From contig JAFPIE010000198.1 in NCBI GenBank assembly GCA_017388605.1, positions 1 through 7,201 of the forward strand: 7,201 nucleotides of DNA, read 5' to 3'. Source of the DNA: Acholeplasmatales bacterium (GTDB lineage: Bacteria > Bacillota_I > Bacilli_A > Acholeplasmatales > Anaeroplasmataceae). The notes under the pieces are model-generated. The model saw only the letters and a list, made by a program, of their open reading frames with translations. It was not told where the DNA came from and did not search any database. Position 1 is the stretch's first letter; each line of letters starts with the position of its first letter. This document shows positions 1 to 6,504 of the stretch, piece after piece. The position numbers and the translations under genes are program-made.

Positions 1-222
1 GATACCATTAGATAGACGAACTCTGGCATACTTTCTTAATGCTGAGTTTGGCTTCTTAGGTGTCATAGTAGTAACACGGGTACAAACTCCACGCTTCTGA
101 GGTGAAGGAACCTTTGTGTACTTCTTCTCTAATGTATTGAATCCAATACCTAAGCTTGGAGACTTAGACTTAGAGATCTTGTCATTTCTTCCATTACGTA
201 CTAACTGTTCAATAGTTGGCAT
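1..222 (-). CDS. rpsL: 30S ribosomal protein S12, N-terminal part (cut by window edge)
   Basis: S12 sits at the decoding centre of the small ribosomal subunit and helps control translational accuracy. Reading down from the ATG at 222-220 gives 74 codons without a stop, beginning [12 protein letters not shown] and continuing through [11 protein letters not shown] and [12 protein letters not shown], which are hallmark S12 segments. About 14 extra residues before SPQKRG (roughly 21-38) match the insertion known from Bacillus S12. The lysine at position 56, equivalent to the classical streptomycin-resistance site, is unchanged, so the wild-type sensitive form is expected; the second resistance lysine lies outside the window. 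The start is set by the family N-terminus and an AAAGGAG site 11-12 bases upstream. An in-frame ATG ten codons further up lacks a good site and is not used in the family. The gene has its own promoter, and in Bacillota it usually leads rpsL-rpsG-fusA-tuf. The C-terminal part lies outside the window. Confidence 0.98.
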   Translation of the reverse strand, partial: MPTIEQLVRNGRNDKISKSKSPSLGIGFNTLEKKYTKVPSPQKRGVCTRVTTMTPKKPNSALRKYARVRLSNGI

Positions 223-233
223 AAATTGATTTT

Positions 234-240
234 CTCCTTT
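234..240 (-). promoter_or_regulatory. Ribosome binding site of rpsL
   Basis: The minus strand reads AAAGGAG here, 11 bases before the rpsL ATG. This slightly long but strong Shine-Dalgarno match settles the start at 222 over the in-frame ATG at 252. Confidence 0.8.
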
Positions 241-262
241 CAAATATGACATACTGTGATAT

Positions 263-290
263 ATAAATCCGTTTCATACGGCAAATTTAC
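263..290 (-). other. Bulged hairpin in the rpsL 5' leader
   Basis: On the minus strand GTAAAT (290-285) can pair with ATTTAT (268-263), with one G-T wobble. CCGT (281-278) pairs with ACGG (272-269) around an ATGAA loop, and a three-base TTG bulge (284-282) separates the two helices. The structure lies between the predicted transcription start near 296 and the ribosome binding site. It has no U-run, so it is not a terminator. It could stabilise the mRNA or be a binding site for a ribosomal protein, but its role is unknown. The pairing is seen in the sequence; that it forms is inference. Confidence 0.4.
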
Positions 291-302
291 GACAGCGTTT
301 CA

Positions 303-330
303 ATTATAACAAATTATAAGTTAATGTCAA
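303..330 (-). promoter_or_regulatory. Strong sigma-A type promoter for rpsL
   Basis: The minus strand carries TTGACA (330-325), a 16-base spacer, and TATAAT (308-303). Both boxes are perfect consensus matches, and a T/A-rich stretch lies just upstream (about 331-365) like an UP element. Transcription should start near 296, giving a leader of about 75 bases. This strength fits a ribosomal-protein operon. Confidence 0.9.
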
Positions 331-371
331 CAAGAAAATGCAATTTTTTTTGATTATTTTTTTGACAATTT

Positions 372-390
372 GAAACACCGATATGTGTGT
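372..390. repeat. 19-bp direct repeat, copy 1
   Basis: GAAACACCGATATGTGTGT occurs here and again at 466-484 without mismatch, 94 bp apart start to start. The inner part has partial dyad symmetry (ACAC...GTGT). It lies upstream of the rpsL -35 box, in the spacer between the pheT terminator and the rpsL promoter. It could be a protein-binding site or the remnant of a dispersed repeat. This window alone cannot separate the two. Confidence 0.85.
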
Positions 391-404
391 TACGGTAAAA
401 ATGG
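390..404. repeat. 15-bp repeat TTACGRTAAAAATGG, copy 1
   Basis: TTACGGTAAAAATGG here matches 419-433 with one difference (G/A at the sixth base), 29 bp apart. This copy begins on the last base of the first 19-bp repeat. Within 394-410, GGTAA and TTACC can also form a small hairpin. No reading frame with a credible start and ribosome binding site spans the repeats. Confidence 0.7.
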
Positions 405-418
405 CTTACCTAAGGGAT

Positions 419-433
419 TTACGATAAAAATGG
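419..433. repeat. 15-bp repeat TTACGRTAAAAATGG, copy 2
   Basis: This is the second copy, TTACGATAAAAATGG, of the sequence at 390-404. Together with the 19-bp pair it makes up most of the recognisable structure of the 331-507 spacer, which otherwise holds no gene that I can support. Confidence 0.7.
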
Positions 434-465
434 GCTTTTGAATAATGGGCAATTATTTTTAAAAA

Positions 466-484
466 GAAACACCGATATGTGTGT
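466..484. repeat. 19-bp direct repeat, copy 2
   Basis: This is an exact second copy of the sequence at 372-390. The flanks differ: copy 1 continues into TACGGT and copy 2 into ATTATT, so the identity stops sharply at 19 bp. It lies about 24 bp past the end of the pheT terminator. Confidence 0.85.
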
Positions 485-507
485 ATTATTATAGATGAGA
501 AATGGTC

Positions 508-544
508 ATAATAAAAGACTGTAAAACCAAAAGTCTTACAGTCT
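508..544 (-). terminator. Intrinsic terminator of the pheST operon
   Basis: On the minus strand AGACTGTAA (544-536) pairs perfectly with TTACAGTCT (524-516) across an 11-base loop. It is followed by TTTATTAT, making a T-rich tail. It begins 9 bases after the pheT stop codon, so transcription of pheST should end here, before rpsL begins from its own promoter. Confidence 0.88.
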
Positions 545-553
545 ATCGTCCTT

Positions 554-2926
554 TTAACGAAGCTTAGCTCCTATTTCTCTTTCTAAACGGTTTAATACCT
601 GATTAATAACCTTATCGACCTCTTGAGCCTCTAAAGTCTTTGTAGGATCCTCAAATGTCATAGTGAACGCAATAGATTTTTCATCACTTGCAACATTCTC
701 ACCAGTATATACATCGAAAATATCCAACTTAGTTAAATACTTTCTTGCGGTTTGCTTAACTAAGGTTACAATTTCCTCTGCAGAAACCTCTTTTTTAACT
801 ACAATAGCTAAATCTCTTGTGATCGATGGGAATTTATTAATTGGATGGTATTTTAATCCATTATTCTCGTTTATGATATCATGTAAATCCATTTCAAATG
901 CTACAGTGCCCAAAACATCATGCATCTTTGCAAACTTAGGGTGAAGCTCACCTAATACACCAATTTGCTTGCCATCATGCATAATAGCTGCACATCTTCC
1001 TGGGTGGAAGGATGAAATCTTATTATAGGCTTGGTAGGTGACCTTGAAATTTAATTTATTAAATAAATCATCAACGATACCCTTTAATAAATAGAATTCA
1101 GAAACCTGCTTAACGCCCTTCCATAAATGGGATTCAAATAAACCATTTAATACGATACCTAAATGTAGGTCCTCGCTATCCTTTGTATGAACATTAGAAA
1201 TTTCAAAGAATGCTAAATTTTCATTCTTTCTTGCCTTATTATAAGCAATTGCATCTACTAATCCATTTAATACGGATTCTCTCATGTAGGCTCTTTCTTC
1301 TGTAAGTGGCATTAAAACCTTAATTGGCTCCTTAACCTCTTCTACATAATATCCTAATTCTGCCTCACTAATTAAGGAATAGGATACAGCCTCATTTAAT
1401 CCAAGATTTGCTAAAATTTGTCTAATTAATCTTGTTCTCTTTTGAGAATAGGTTAAATAGCCCTTATCTCTTGTTGCAGCGATTGTTGTTGGGATATTAT
1501 CATATCCATACATTCTTGCAACATCTTCGATAATATCTTGAACGGATGGCTCTAAATCCATTCTTCTTGATGGTAATTTAATTGTATATTCTAAGCCGTT
1601 CTTTGTATATTCATAGGCTAATCTATCGAAGATACCTAAAACAAATTCATCGCTTAAATCTGTACCTAATACTCGATTAATCTTTTCTGTAGTAATGGTT
1701 ACATATTTAGGCTCAAGAGTAACCTTAACATCTCTTGCTACACCATCATAAACGGTAGCACCTGCAAGCTCAACCATTAATTGGCATGCATAATCTAGAG
1801 CACGCTCTACTCTATCGTAATCAATCTTACGCTCGAATCTTGTAGAGGATTCACTCTTAAGACCAATCTTTGTAGAGGTTTTTCTAATGGATAGTGGATC
1901 AAAATATGCTGCCTCAAGTACGATATTCTTTGTATCCTTTTCTACTTCTGTAGATAATCCACCCATAACACCTGCAACACATACAGCATCCTTGCCATCT
2001 GTAATTACAATATCCTCAGGAGATAAGGTTCTTTCAATATCGTCTAATGTCTTTAATTTTTCATTTTCATAGGCCTGTCTTACAACAATAGTATTTCCAA
2101 GCTTATCTGCATCAAAGGCATGAAGTGGCTGCCCCATTTCCATAAGTACGAAATTTGTAATATCAACTACATTATTAATAGGACGAATACCTGATGCAAT
2201 TAATCTTGCCTTCATCCACTGTGGAGATGGCATGATTTTAACATTGGCTAAATATCTAGCATTATATTTATAGCACTTATCTGTTTCAACCTTAACAGAA
2301 ACAGGATTCTTCTTATCAGATACCTCAAAATCTGCACAAACAGGGTAAACCTTCTGGTTTGTTGCTGCAGCAACATCAAAGGCTACACCCTCAATAGATA
2401 ATAAATCACTTCTATTGGATGTTAATTCTAAATCGATGATGGTATCATCAAAGCCTAATACCTTTAAAGGATCTTCTCCAACCTCTACATCATCATTAAA
2501 TAAATAGATTCCGTTTTTGAATTCCTCATCTACATATTTTTCTTCAATGCCTAATTCCTGTAGGCTACATAGCATACCATTTGATTCAACGCCTCTTATC
2601 TTTGATGGCTTAATCTTGAAATCTCCAGGTAAAACCGCACCAGGAAGTGCAACAATGACCTTCTTGCCTGCTTCAACATTAGGTGCACCACAAACAATTT
2701 GTGATACCTCACCTGGTCTTATTTCAACCTGGCAAACATGTAGGTGGTCGCTATCTGGGTGCATAACGCATTCCTTAACTAAGCCTACCGTTAAATTGGT
2801 TGCCTCAACCATTTTCTTATAGGTTTCAATTTCACATACCTTGAAATTGATAATCTTATATAGTTCCTCATCGCTATACTTAGATAAATCTAAATATTCG
2901 CTTAACCAGTTCTTAGAAACCTTCAT
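554..2926 (-). CDS. pheT: Phenylalanyl-tRNA synthetase, beta subunit
   Basis: PheT is the large subunit of the cytoplasmic alpha2-beta2 enzyme that joins phenylalanine to tRNA-Phe at the expense of ATP. It contributes tRNA binding and editing of mischarged Tyr-tRNA. The 790 residues match the usual bacterial length (about 800). Visible in order: an N-terminal stretch (MKVSKNWLSEYLDL), an OB-fold tRNA-binding domain (about 45-150, with HPDSDHLHVCQV and a CGAPNV segment), the B3/B4 editing domain (about 210-395, with NNVVDITNFV, GQPLHAFD and ESSTRFERK), the B5 domain (about 405-480, with LPSRRMDLEP followed by acidic residues of QDIIEDVAR), a catalytic-like core (about 490-685), and the C-terminal ferredoxin-fold anticodon-binding domain (about 698-790, starting KFPSITRDLAIVV). 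The ATG at 2926 follows the pheS stop by one base, so the pair is translationally coupled. GGAGG lies 9 bases upstream of the start. No broken motif was seen. Confidence 0.98.
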   Translation of the reverse strand: MKVSKNWLSEYLDLSKYSDEELYKIINFKVCEIETYKKMVEATNLTVGLVKECVMHPDSDHLHVCQVEIRPGEVSQIVCGAPNVEAGKKVIVALPGAVLPGDFKIKPSKIRGVESNGMLCSLQELGIEEKYVDEEFKNGIYLFNDDVEVGEDPLKVLGFDDTIIDLELTSNRSDLLSIEGVAFDVAAATNQKVYPVCADFEVSDKKNPVSVKVETDKCYKYNARYLANVKIMPSPQWMKARLIASGIRPINNVVDITNFVLMEMGQPLHAFDADKLGNTIVVRQAYENEKLKTLDDIERTLSPEDIVITDGKDAVCVAGVMGGLSTEVEKDTKNIVLEAAYFDPLSIRKTSTKIGLKSESSTRFERKIDYDRVERALDYACQLMVELAGATVYDGVARDVKVTLEPKYVTITTEKINRVLGTDLSDEFVLGIFDRLAYEYTKNGLEYTIKLPSRRMDLEPSVQDIIEDVARMYGYDNIPTTIAATRDKGYLTYSQKRTRLIRQILANLGLNEAVSYSLISEAELGYYVEEVKEPIKVLMPLTEERAYMRESVLNGLVDAIAYNKARKNENLAFFEISNVHTKDSEDLHLGIVLNGLFESHLWKGVKQVSEFYLLKGIVDDLFNKLNFKVTYQAYNKISSFHPGRCAAIMHDGKQIGVLGELHPKFAKMHDVLGTVAFEMDLHDIINENNGLKYHPINKFPSITRDLAIVVKKEVSAEEIVTLVKQTARKYLTKLDIFDVYTGENVASDEKSIAFTMTFEDPTKTLEAQEVDKVINQVLNRLEREIGAKLR

Positions 2927-2927
2927 C

Positions 2928-3968
2928 TTACTTTACCTCCTTGAACTGATGTAAGAATCTAACATCGTTTAAATAGAAATTACGAATGTCATCAATCTTA
3001 TATTTCATCATTGTAATACGCTCAACGCCAATACCAAAGGCGAAGCCTTGGATTTCCTTAGGATCATAGCCTGACATTCTAAGTACATTATCATTAACCA
3101 TACCTGCACCTAAAACCTCAATCCAGCCAGTACCCTTGCAGGTTGGGCATCCCTTACCACCACAAAGTCCACAGGAAACATCAACCTCAACGGATGGCTC
3201 AGTAAATGGGAAGAAGGATGGACGAAGACGAATGTTTCTATCTGCGCCAAGCATCTTTCTAAACATTTCAAGTAAGGCACCCTTTAAATCACCTAGGGTA
3301 ATATTCTTACCTAAAACTAAGCCCTCACACTGCATAAACTGATGAGAATGTGTTGCATCATCTGCATCTCTTCTATAAACCTTACCAGGACAAATAATCT
3401 TAATAGGCTCACCCTTCTTTTCAAGCATTGTTCTTACCTGAACAGGAGAGGTTTGGCTTCTTAATAATAATTCTGGATTGATATAGAAGGTATCCTGCAT
3501 ATCTCTTGCAGGGTGACCCTTAGGTAAATTTAATTTTTCGAAGCAGTATTCATCTGTTTCAATTTCAGGACCCTCGGCAACAGTATAGCCCATACCAACG
3601 AATAAATCCTCTAAATCCATAACGGTTTGCATTAAAGGATGAATTCCACCTGTAGGAATAGCTACACCAGGAAGTGTAACATCAATCGTTTCACTTTGTA
3701 GCTTCTTTTCAATAATAGCCTCTTCAATAGCCTTTCTCTTCTCTTCGAATTTAGCCTCAAGAGCACTCTTAATCTTATTAGATTTCATACCCATTTCCTT
3801 TTTAGCTTCAACGGATAAATCCTTCATTGTAGCCATAATTAAGGCAATAGGTCCCTTTTTACCTAAATAATTCGCCTTTTTTTGCTGTAATGTTTGTAAA
3901 TCAGATACAGTATTTAATTCTTTTTCTGCATCCTCTAACACCTTGTCTAATTCTTCTAATTGACTCAT
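2928..3968 (-). CDS. pheS: Phenylalanyl-tRNA synthetase, alpha subunit
   Basis: This is the catalytic subunit of phenylalanyl-tRNA synthetase, 346 residues, the normal bacterial length. Residues 1-90 form the charged, probably coiled-coil arm that contacts tRNA. The class II catalytic core follows: GGIHPLMQT and [11 protein letters not shown] (about 108-136), QTSPVQVR (172-179), motif 2 with [14 protein letters not shown] (198-211), a CxxC...CxxC cluster (C266, C269, C274, C277) before [12 protein letters not shown], and motif 3 [10 protein letters not shown] (308-317). Alanine 310 of GFAFG, the residue that limits the size of the amino-acid pocket, is the normal one. I place the start at 3968, where [10 protein letters not shown] begins, because AAAGGAG sits 7 bases upstream. 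A longer frame starting at 4079 would translate the T-box and terminator and is rejected. Expression should depend on the T-box leader. pheT follows one base after the stop. Confidence 0.98.
   Translation of the reverse strand: MSQLEELDKVLEDAEKELNTVSDLQTLQQKKANYLGKKGPIALIMATMKDLSVEAKKEMGMKSNKIKSALEAKFEEKRKAIEEAIIEKKLQSETIDVTLPGVAIPTGGIHPLMQTVMDLEDLFVGMGYTVAEGPEIETDEYCFEKLNLPKGHPARDMQDTFYINPELLLRSQTSPVQVRTMLEKKGEPIKIICPGKVYRRDADDATHSHQFMQCEGLVLGKNITLGDLKGALLEMFRKMLGADRNIRLRPSFFPFTEPSVEVDVSCGLCGGKGCPTCKGTGWIEVLGAGMVNDNVLRMSGYDPKEIQGFAFGIGVERITMMKYKIDDIRNFYLNDVRFLHQFKEVK
2936..2940 (-). promoter_or_regulatory. Ribosome binding site of pheT
   Basis: The minus strand reads GGAGG, followed by a 9-base spacer to the pheT ATG. 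The site lies inside the last codons of pheS, which fits coupled translation of the two subunits. Confidence 0.8.
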
Positions 3969-3975
3969 AATTTTT

Positions 3976-3982
3976 CTCCTTT
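3976..3982 (-). promoter_or_regulatory. Ribosome binding site of pheS
   Basis: AAAGGAG on the minus strand, with a 7-base spacer to the ATG at 3968, fixes the pheS start. It lies just beyond the U-run of the T-box terminator, so it is reached only by read-through transcripts. Confidence 0.88.
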
Positions 3983-3989
3983 CAAAAAT

Positions 3990-4023
3990 AAAAAAAGTCC
4001 TTAAAGCATAACGCTCTAAGGAC
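3990..4023 (-). terminator. T-box attenuator: intrinsic terminator
   Basis: On the minus strand GTCCTTAGAGC (4023-4013) pairs with GCTTTAAGGAC (4007-3997) over 11 bp, with one G-T wobble, around a 5-base loop. Seven T's follow (3996-3990). Its left arm contains CCTTAG (4021-4016), which can pair instead with CTAAGG (4046-4041) to form the antiterminator. The two structures therefore exclude each other, which is the switch of the T-box. Confidence 0.93.
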
Positions 4024-4200
4024 GAATTACCGTGGTACCACCTTAGTTCAAAGAAAAAAACTTTGCACTCAAATGCCATAACGCGGCTTAGCGGGTGGGA
4101 TTAGCACCATTCCGAAGGTGAACTCATAGCCTATTCTCTTAGATTACTTTCACCATATGTAATCCTCTCTTGAAGCATTTTAGCTACCATGTCCTTCATC
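3990..4200 (-). promoter_or_regulatory. T-box riboswitch leader (tRNA-Phe responsive) of pheST
   Basis: This leader RNA should bind uncharged tRNA-Phe and let transcription continue into pheST. Stem I is visible: a lower helix GAAGG (4197-4193) with CCTTC (4118-4114), an internal specifier loop whose 3' side holds TTC (4122-4120) followed by A, a helix TAGC (4186-4183) with GCTA (4130-4127), the AGAGAGG segment (4170-4164), and a distal hairpin GATTAC/GTAATC (4164-4142) whose loop carries the GGTG motif. A short hairpin GGTG/CACC (4108-4094) and GCC/GGC (4087-4075) follow. The conserved core is GGTGGTACCACGG (4042-4030). TGGT at 4040-4037 can pair with the ACCA end of tRNA-Phe, whose discriminator base is A. 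TTC is the Phe codon, in agreement with the gene controlled. An extra hairpin CAAAG/CTTTG with an all-T loop (4065-4049) lies just before the antiterminator. Confidence 0.96.
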
Positions 4201-4220
4201 ATCATTTTATAAACACAAAT

Positions 4221-4249
4221 ATTATACTAAATCTAATTCCTCTTTTCAA
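4221..4249 (-). promoter_or_regulatory. Promoter of the pheST operon
   Basis: TTGAAA (4249-4244), a 17-base spacer and TATAAT (4226-4221) on the minus strand form a near-consensus sigma-A promoter. Transcription should start near 4214, about 15 bases before the T-box stem I. The -35 box begins only 5 bases beyond the stop codon of the ABC gene. Confidence 0.88.
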
Positions 4250-4254
4250 GAAGC

Positions 4255-5835
4255 TTAATCTACTTCTTTTAAACAAATCTCTTTGTCATTTTCCATATGA
4301 TTTACTCTATGTGTAATATAAATAATTGTTTTATTCATGCTCTTTAAATTAGAAATGATTTTCTTTTCATTTTCTATATCTAAAGCACTAGAAAATTCAT
4401 TTAATAATAATATAGGTGAATCATGTAATATACTACATGCAATTAAGATACGCTGAATTTGTCCTAAGGATAAGCCTTCTCCTCTATCCTTAAGCTTTAT
4501 ATCAAGTCCGCCCTGAGCTATGATTTCATCATATACATTAGATAGCTTTAATGCATTTATGATTTCATCATCATTTTTACCAGTTAATATTTTAAAATTA
4601 TCTCTTAGTGTACCACTAAATAAAATATTTTCCTGTGGTACATAGCTAAATAAGGAAATATGCTTAAAGGATAATTCTTCCCTTTTATTATCCTTAATGT
4701 AATAAATATTACCAGAATTTGGACTTATAAAGCCCATAAGTAGCATGAATAAAGTCGTTTTACCAATACCTGATGGACCAGATAATAATATAGTTTCCCC
4801 TCTTTTGATTTCAAAGGATACATCCTTTAATACAGGATGGTCTATATCATAGGAAAAGGATACATGTTCAAAGACAATGGAATCAAAATCAATATTCTCT
4901 ATATTTTCCATATCCTCTATATTTAGCATCTTATTTACTCGATCCATGCTCGTATTAGCTAAAGCATATTGATTCATAAGTGGGGATAGGGAAATTAATG
5001 GAGACTCAATTTGACGCACAAGCATTACAAGTGCGATTAATGCGCCATAGGTAAACCAATTATGATATATTCCTATAGCTCCATAAATGATTGGTCCTAC
5101 ATAAATAATAGAAGAAAATGCATATAATAAAGAATTAGCTCCATATAATAAATGATTTCTTCTTCTTTTATCCTTTATTTCTTGATTTAATAAGGAATCA
5201 TAATAATTCGATGCAAAGCTATTGGCTTGATAAGCCTCAATAATCTTTAAATTCTCATTGGATTCCACAATAAAGGAATTCGATTTACCCTCACTTTCCA
5301 AAACATTTTTATGTCTTGGCTTCATATAATGAGAATATATTTTAGCAAATAAAATACCTAAGGTACCTGATGCAATTAGAATCAATAATAATTTATAATC
5401 AAATTTAACGATATACACTAATAGGATTGCCGCAAGAAGCACTCTCACTATAGTTCTTATTAATGTAGGAATAACAACTAATTTCTTATGAATGATATTA
5501 TCCGTATCCTTAGTAAATAATAATTCTATTTCCGCAGAATGATATTTACTTAATTCACTATATTTCTTCTTTGACATAGAATCATATAATTCTTTTTTTA
5601 TATTTTCCTCTAAATCTAGGGAAAACTTAGAATATAAGAAATTATTAAGCGTGTGAAAAAAGATAGATATTATAGCTGTTACTAGAAGCAATATAGAATA
5701 AAGAATTAAATTATCTCTATTGCCATCTAAGCTATTATCCACTAAATTATTCGTAAAATATGGAATTAATAGAACAAATATACTTTCTAATACGATGAGT
5801 ATAGAAAGAATAATAGTATATTTTTTATTCCTCAT
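4255..5835 (-). CDS. ABC exporter, fused membrane and ATPase domains, probable peptide export
   Basis: This 526-residue half-transporter would work as a dimer in the cell membrane and pump a substrate outwards using ATP. Residues 1-290 hold about six hydrophobic segments (roughly 6-27, 43-62, 121-142, 148-168, 230-252, 258-275). The ATPase domain spans about 318-526: Walker A GPSGIGKTT (353-361), Q-loop YVPQ (Q401), signature LSLGQ (455-459), Walker B ILLLNE (475-480), SALD (483-486) and H-loop His509. Two positions are unusual: the signature has L for the first G of LSGGQ, and the Walker B aspartate is asparagine (N479), while the catalytic glutamate and histidine are kept. No C39 peptidase domain precedes the membrane part. 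The first four bases overlap the stop of the peptidase-like gene, and GGAAGG lies 8 bases upstream. The company of PqqD-like, kinase-like and peptidase-like genes suggests a modified peptide as substrate. That is inference; the exporter fold is clear. Confidence 0.92.
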   Translation of the reverse strand: MRNKKYTIILSILIVLESIFVLLIPYFTNNLVDNSLDGNRDNLILYSILLLVTAIISIFFHTLNNFLYSKFSLDLEENIKKELYDSMSKKKYSELSKYHSAEIELLFTKDTDNIIHKKLVVIPTLIRTIVRVLLAAILLVYIVKFDYKLLLILIASGTLGILFAKIYSHYMKPRHKNVLESEGKSNSFIVESNENLKIIEAYQANSFASNYYDSLLNQEIKDKRRRNHLLYGANSLLYAFSSIIYVGPIIYGAIGIYHNWFTYGALIALVMLVRQIESPLISLSPLMNQYALANTSMDRVNKMLNIEDMENIENIDFDSIVFEHVSFSYDIDHPVLKDVSFEIKRGETILLSGPSGIGKTTLFMLLMGFISPNSGNIYYIKDNKREELSFKHISLFSYVPQENILFSGTLRDNFKILTGKNDDEIINALKLSNVYDEIIAQGGLDIKLKDRGEGLSLGQIQRILIACSILHDSPILLLNEFSSALDIENEKKIISNLKSMNKTIIYITHRVNHMENDKEICLKEVD

Positions 5836-6248
5836 TTATACAACCTTCCAAAAATACCTCTAATAAAGGAGGATTTAACTAAGCATTTATATATCCTATA
5901 CCTTAGTCCCTTCATATTATGGACCTTATCCTTCTTTGTATAGGACATGACATAGCCAATCATTTGATTTTCGGATACATTTCTTTCTAAGGGTCTTTGA
6001 TGATCTCCAACAATGGTATATTGATTATCCGATATATATCTTATTCTATGTAATACAAAGGAACCATCAAATCTTCTAAATAATACAATATCTCCAACCT
6101 TAAGTGGTCTATCGATTTTTTTTAATGTCACCAAATCATTTGTTCTAAGTAGTGGTAGCATCGATGTACCATGAATAGGAAATGTAAAGGCTAAATCCTT
6201 AGAAAATGCATCTAAAATTAGAGGATATAAATCCTCCATTTTATTCAT
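5832..6248 (-). CDS. S24/S26 signal-peptidase-like protein, possible leader peptidase
   Basis: This 138-residue protein resembles the catalytic core of type I signal peptidases. GTSMLPLL carries the likely nucleophile Ser29, GDIVLFRR matches the conserved strand, VLHRI (His67) sits where ER/SipW-type enzymes place the catalytic histidine instead of lysine, and TIVGDHQ resembles the conserved GD box. A Ser-His rather than Ser-Lys mechanism is therefore likely. No N-terminal membrane anchor is visible, unlike ordinary signal peptidases, so it may be soluble or loosely attached through its basic C-terminus (RYRIYK...RGIFGRLYK). I prefer the ATG at 6248: AGAGG lies 5 bases upstream and it overlaps the pqqD-like stop by 8 bases. 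A longer frame from 6284 would overlap by 44 bases with a poorer site, and a third ATG at 6239 is possible. It shares a TGA/ATG overlap with the ABC gene. A role in cutting a leader peptide is inferred from its neighbours. Confidence 0.85.
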   Translation of the reverse strand: MNKMEDLYPLILDAFSKDLAFTFPIHGTSMLPLLRTNDLVTLKKIDRPLKVGDIVLFRRFDGSFVLHRIRYISDNQYTIVGDHQRPLERNVSENQMIGYVMSYTKKDKVHNMKGLRYRIYKCLVKSSFIRGIFGRLYK

Positions 6249-6504
6249 AGAAGCCTCTTTTCTTAAGCTCTTTAATAAATTCATTCAAATCTTCTTCTAA
6301 TGTTTTTCTATCTACCTGATATTCATCTAGCATAGCTTTTATAATATCTTCTATTTCAACATCATCCATAAGCTTCTTAATTATATATGTTCCTGTCTCA
6401 TTTAAATTAAAGATTTTAGATGCATTTACATTCCCACCAACAATAGGAATTAGCATTCCTTCTTCTCCAATTTCCTTAAATATAAAGGTATTCTTTAATA
6501 GCAT
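6241..6504 (-). CDS. PqqD-family protein, probable RiPP recognition element
   Basis: PqqD-like proteins are small winged-helix domains that bind the leader of a precursor peptide and present it to modifying enzymes. The 87 residues have the family pattern: an N-terminal beta-rich part, then FNLNETGTYI (32-41), the helix IEDIIKAML (51-59), EYQVDRKTLEEDLNEF (61-76) and a closing helix IKELKKRGF, matching the usual 80-95-residue length. It stands alone, not fused to a radical-SAM or other enzyme. Its ATG at 6504 overlaps the end of the kinase-like gene by 10 bases and has AAAGG about 13 bases upstream, a weak and distant site that suggests coupled translation. Its end overlaps the start of the peptidase-like gene by 8 bases. 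Family membership is well supported; the peptide it would recognise is not in the window. Confidence 0.9.
   Translation of the reverse strand: MLLKNTFIFKEIGEEGMLIPIVGGNVNASKIFNLNETGTYIIKKLMDDVEIEDIIKAMLDEYQVDRKTLEEDLNEFIKELKKRGFYE

Noticed and set aside
209..277. Minus-strand upstream ORF of 22 codons overlapping the rpsL start out of frame
   Set aside because: There is no Shine-Dalgarno sequence before its ATG, which sits in a hairpin loop, and it reads straight through the rpsL ribosome binding site.
362..390. TTGACA on the plus strand as a promoter
   Set aside because: No TATAAT-like box lies 16-18 bases downstream and no plus-strand gene follows.
371..442. Plus-strand open stretch of about 20 codons through the repeats in the spacer
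   Set aside because: It has only a TTG near its beginning, no ribosome binding site, and a stop soon after; the repeat structure explains it better.
663..3342. Plus-strand ORFs of 61-101 codons opposite pheT and pheS
   Set aside because: They are antisense to conserved synthetase genes, resemble no family, and have no promoter or ribosome binding site that I can see.
3969..4079. In-frame N-terminal extension of pheS by 37 residues
   Set aside because: It runs through the T-box core and the attenuator terminator, has no ribosome binding site at 4079, and the family start MSQLEEL has a strong site.
4131..4205. Short minus-strand ORF of 24 codons starting with three ATGs
   Set aside because: It lies on stem I of the T-box and has no ribosome binding site; the RNA structure explains the sequence.
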